A stretch of 64,000 bases of DNA from Lumbricus rubellus (taxonomy: Eukaryota; Annelida; Clitellata; Crassiclitellata; Lumbricidae). Below the pieces are notes generated by a model that was not told the origin of the DNA, did not search any database, and saw nothing but the letters and a program-made list of their open reading frames with translations. The stretch is from positions 1,584,877 through 1,648,876 of the forward strand of contig OX243816.1 of assembly GCA_945859605.1 (NCBI GenBank), written 5' to 3'. This document shows, one piece after another, positions 38,033 to 64,000 of this stretch; position 1 is the first letter of the stretch; the number at the start of each line of letters is the position of its first letter. The position numbers and the translations under genes are program-made.

Positions 38033-41000
38033 GCATTTGACGCGGACGTGATTTCACACGAAGCTCTCCATATCGACATTCTAGAATACTTTGCCCACCC
38101 CTACAGTTCATGTTTACTCCCACATCTCATACACAGAAGCCTCACTGTTTAACCCAGTTGCAACTTTAAATTTTTACCTCTCAGAGACTTGCATAGGAGT
38201 TTTTAACAGATTAATAAAAAAAATTGACTTTCCGGGAACGCACACGGATTGTGTTTTGAATTTATGGGCACTTTTTGGTCGTGTGAGTTGTAAGCATTAA
38301 AGTTGTGTGGCAAAGTTTTGTAGCCAAGGATGTGAGCTGGGTTTTTTCTCTATTAATGAAATAAAATAATTTATAATTGATACGTGATAAGGGTACATGC
38401 TGTGATAAAATGGCTATGTTCTTTTAAAGTCAACTATGAACATCTAGCTGACCATAGGCTACTGTTTAGTTTTGTTTTAAGCATTATTATTTGCTAGTTA
38501 AAATTTGTTAACTGCTATGGTTTATTGTTTAGATCTGACCAAAATTTAGGTACAATGTAATCAAATTCTATCCAACGACTATTATAATAGGATGATGAAT
38601 CATTGATGATGTCAGACAATTTCTCTGCCCGTTAATAGGTTCGTTGGCTTTTGCTCAAGAAGGGGCCACACGCATGAGAATGTATAACTCAGCCTACACC
38701 CTGGCCTATGGGGAGTAGTGGATTATTTCCGTATGCAAGGGTCGAGATTAGGGAGTTATTCGACACATAGGTCCACTCCCGAGTCTGAGGTAGTATTGGC
38801 GGGCTATACCCATCGTGAACAATAGGCGACCGTATTTAGTTGAACAGCGTGAACAACAGGCACGAGTTGTTATTGCCCTCTGGCCTGTCTTGTTTTCGCC
38901 ATGCTGGCAACGACCGCATAATTGTAAATATCCTTTGCTTAGTGAGTATAGTCGATTAAATTTGGGGAAACTCGGCGTTGCCGCGTTGTGCATTGTCAGT
39001 CGCAAGTTACGCCTAGGATTAACAATGTCGTATGCTGCAGTGTCCATGCATAGTTGCGTGCTGTGTATTTAACCATGTTGCAGCAGATTAGTGTCGCCCT
39101 CGTTTATCCAGACATAGGAACGACATCATTCGAACGCTATTCCGCTATTCGTGCAATTGTTGATTGCAGGCGAATCGTTTCTTTCGCTGCTTGAATAGGC
39201 CTACTAAAACAGAAGCCTGTAATTGTGAGCATAGAGTAGGCTGTTCTAGGTTTTTGCTGCAGTGTCACTTTTGGAGAAAAGCCACGTTCTGGACCATTTG
39301 TTTGACACTGGGGTAATTGTTGTGTCGATTGACGCTAATAGCCCTGTGGACGCCAGCAGCCGGTAGATGTCAGCAATTAACTGAACTGCAATCTACTGTG
39401 ACGCAACCATTGTGTAGGAGTAATGGGAGTGATTCCGTTACAAGTAATAAATTCTTCTGACACGCAATTTTGACAGATTTTTTGCAACAATTACGACAAT
39501 TGATTATAATCACATAACAGCCCTCCCCTCCAAAAAAAAACGTTTCTACACAGAACTGTAAACTCAATACATTAAGTTGTGTTCCTAGTTTTTGGACTCT
39601 AATTGGATTTCCAGAAAATTGCACAATTTTGTTTCCGTAAGAAAAGCATTCAATTAACTTTAGCCTACTTAAGAAGACAGATTGACGAATAATTAATTAT
39701 GTTTACAAAGTAAAAAAACTTGCATTTGGAGATTCAAGGCGTAAGCCTAATCTTTAGTAATAGAAACGGATTTTGAAGACGACATCTATGGCTGAGATTG
39801 TTTAAGACACAAATTTTCACGAGTAACCATGCAGTGCTGTAACAGAGTACTTGACTACTTGTTATAAGGCTACCTCTATAAAAAGAAAAAAAATAGATTT
39901 TATTTTAACGATATAATATCCATCCCACTTCCAGCGAGCCAACATCGTCAAAATTGCAGATTTTAAAACTTTTTATGTTAATTTCTTGACGAAGGCTGAG
40001 TTTTAACGACCCGCTTCTATTCATCTGGACATAGGCCTACGGACGAGTATCTGTCCAGTATACTAAGGAGCAAAGTGTGACCTCAACTGAGTTCTGATTG
40101 TTGATTGTGCCTGAACTTGAGGCGTGCATCGTAGAGTGTGTTTGCATTCCTAATTAGGGAATAAAATAGGCCTACTCGTCTTTCCCACGACAGTTTTCAA
40201 ATATTTTACGAGACCACGAACAGCGAATGTCATCCATGTAAAAATACTTGGTCACAAGAAGAGCAGACGACTTCCTTTTCTCTCGGGACAAAAATTGCCA
40301 GAGATCTCTATTATAATTAGGCCTATTATACTCGTGCTTTAGTTTAACAATTGTGAGCAAATGCCATTGTAAAAATTTCCGATTAATAGACAAACTTTTG
40401 TCAATTCCAATACACAATGAACCAATCAAGTAATCAATCAATCAATTCGTTTATATGGCCATTAGGCGGACTCAGACGCAGCCAATTAAATGAAATTAAG
40501 TCCACATGTGAAGAAGATATTAAAATTTTTAAAGAATTGTTTGACGGTCACGCTGCATGCCAAGAGTAAAAATTTAATAGGCAGCTGCACCAATGACCTG
40601 CCGTGACCTAAATATGGCGCCACCACTGTTCCCAACCACCGGTGATTCTTACCCTAGTGTTTAGGTTTTAAATTGGGGGAAAAAACGTTGGAGACAACAA
40701 ACTTACATTCTGGCATAACCTAGATATTTGCATACGTTCGCACGCATAAGTAAATGTTAATGTTTCGATACCGTACACTTACGTAAACGTACATGTGTAT
40801 TCAAACAACAACCCCCGTCTGAGTAACCTATCAGCGCCACCAGTGTCGACCAGCACTGACCAGCTGGTGTCACTCTTGGCCAGTGTCCGGTCGTCGGTCA
40901 GTGAGGTCAGACTAGTAACAGTCGGCCAAAAACTGACGTCGTAATTATTGCTGCATCGATGACATTGTCTGACATTCTCATTGTCTGCCAATCAGAGTGA

Positions 41001-41136
41001 GCACCTGTTGGAGTTGCTCTTGTCTGCTGCTGCTGATGCTGCTGTTGTAGTCGTTGTTATTGTTGTCGTTGTTGTTTCTCGTGTCGCTGCTTGTCACTGT
41101 AGGCATCCGATAGCAGGATGGTTTGGAGTCCCGAAC
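38033..41136. other. NAP1-like 3' UTR and intergenic region
   Basis: The first few hundred bases are presumably the NAP1-like 3' UTR, with AATAAA-type signals near 38211 and ATTAAA near 38297. The rest is AT-rich and unassigned. A frame at 39047-38748 is not recognisable. CAATCAATCAATTCGTTTATATGG at 40430-40460 resembles a LINE tail. The peroxidase promoter probably lies at its right end. Confidence 0.5.

Positions 41137-64000
<22,864 letters not shown>

Noticed and set aside
38748..39072. Overlapping frames on both strands near 38.9 kb
   Set aside because: Neither shows a domain or a plausible exon structure.

Overview
The window is animal nuclear DNA. Genes are split by spliceosomal introns with GT-AG borders, and the spaces between exons are full of microsatellites, minisatellites and transposons. 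The intermediate-filament gene has the long, lamin-type coil 1B and a lamin tail domain, the form known from protostomes. Together with a chitin-binding peroxidase this suggests a lophotrochozoan-like marine invertebrate, but the phylum cannot be settled from the sequence. No bacterial, plasmid or CRISPR features are present.

Layout. (1) 0.46-11.55 kb, minus strand: a cytoplasmic intermediate filament gene of at least 11 exons (about 916 aa) whose tail contains a coding minisatellite of roughly thirty [11 protein letters not shown] heptads between the rod and the lamin tail domain. (2) 15.44-17.99 kb, minus strand: an unrecognised, intronless, Ser/Arg/Met-rich protein of 850 aa. (3) 18.63-19.93 kb: a 21-bp satellite array built on the dyad AGAACAGGTTCT. 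(4) 20.2-24.4 kb: a nest of transposons, including a piggyBac-like MITE inside a dead LINE, a 98-bp-TIR element with a hAT-like element inserted in it, a SINE, and two more hAT-like elements. (5) 26.9-28.8 kb, minus strand: signal peptidase complex subunit 1 (107 aa). (6) 29.4-38.0 kb, plus strand: a NAP1-like nucleosome assembly protein (398 aa), divergent from SPCS1 and ending in CKQQ. (7) 41.1 kb to beyond the window end, plus strand: a secreted animal haem peroxidase with an N-terminal chitin-binding (Peritrophin-A/CBM14) domain; 16 exons are visible and the gene runs off the right edge.

The last visible peroxidase intron (53.3-63.9 kb) holds a 5'-truncated LINE with an intact reverse transcriptase frame, a CORE-type SINE that shares the LINE's 3' end, and a 5.5-kb element with 1.6-kb, almost identical terminal inverted repeats and a 6-bp target duplication (TATAAT). 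That last element encodes nothing recognisable and is the best candidate for something undescribed.

Exon models were built by hand from splice sites, reading-frame phase and family motifs. The phases close exactly for the NAP1-like gene (1197 nt) and SPCS1 (324 nt), and stay consistent through the intermediate filament and peroxidase genes. The first peroxidase exon and the last intermediate-filament exon are the least certain.
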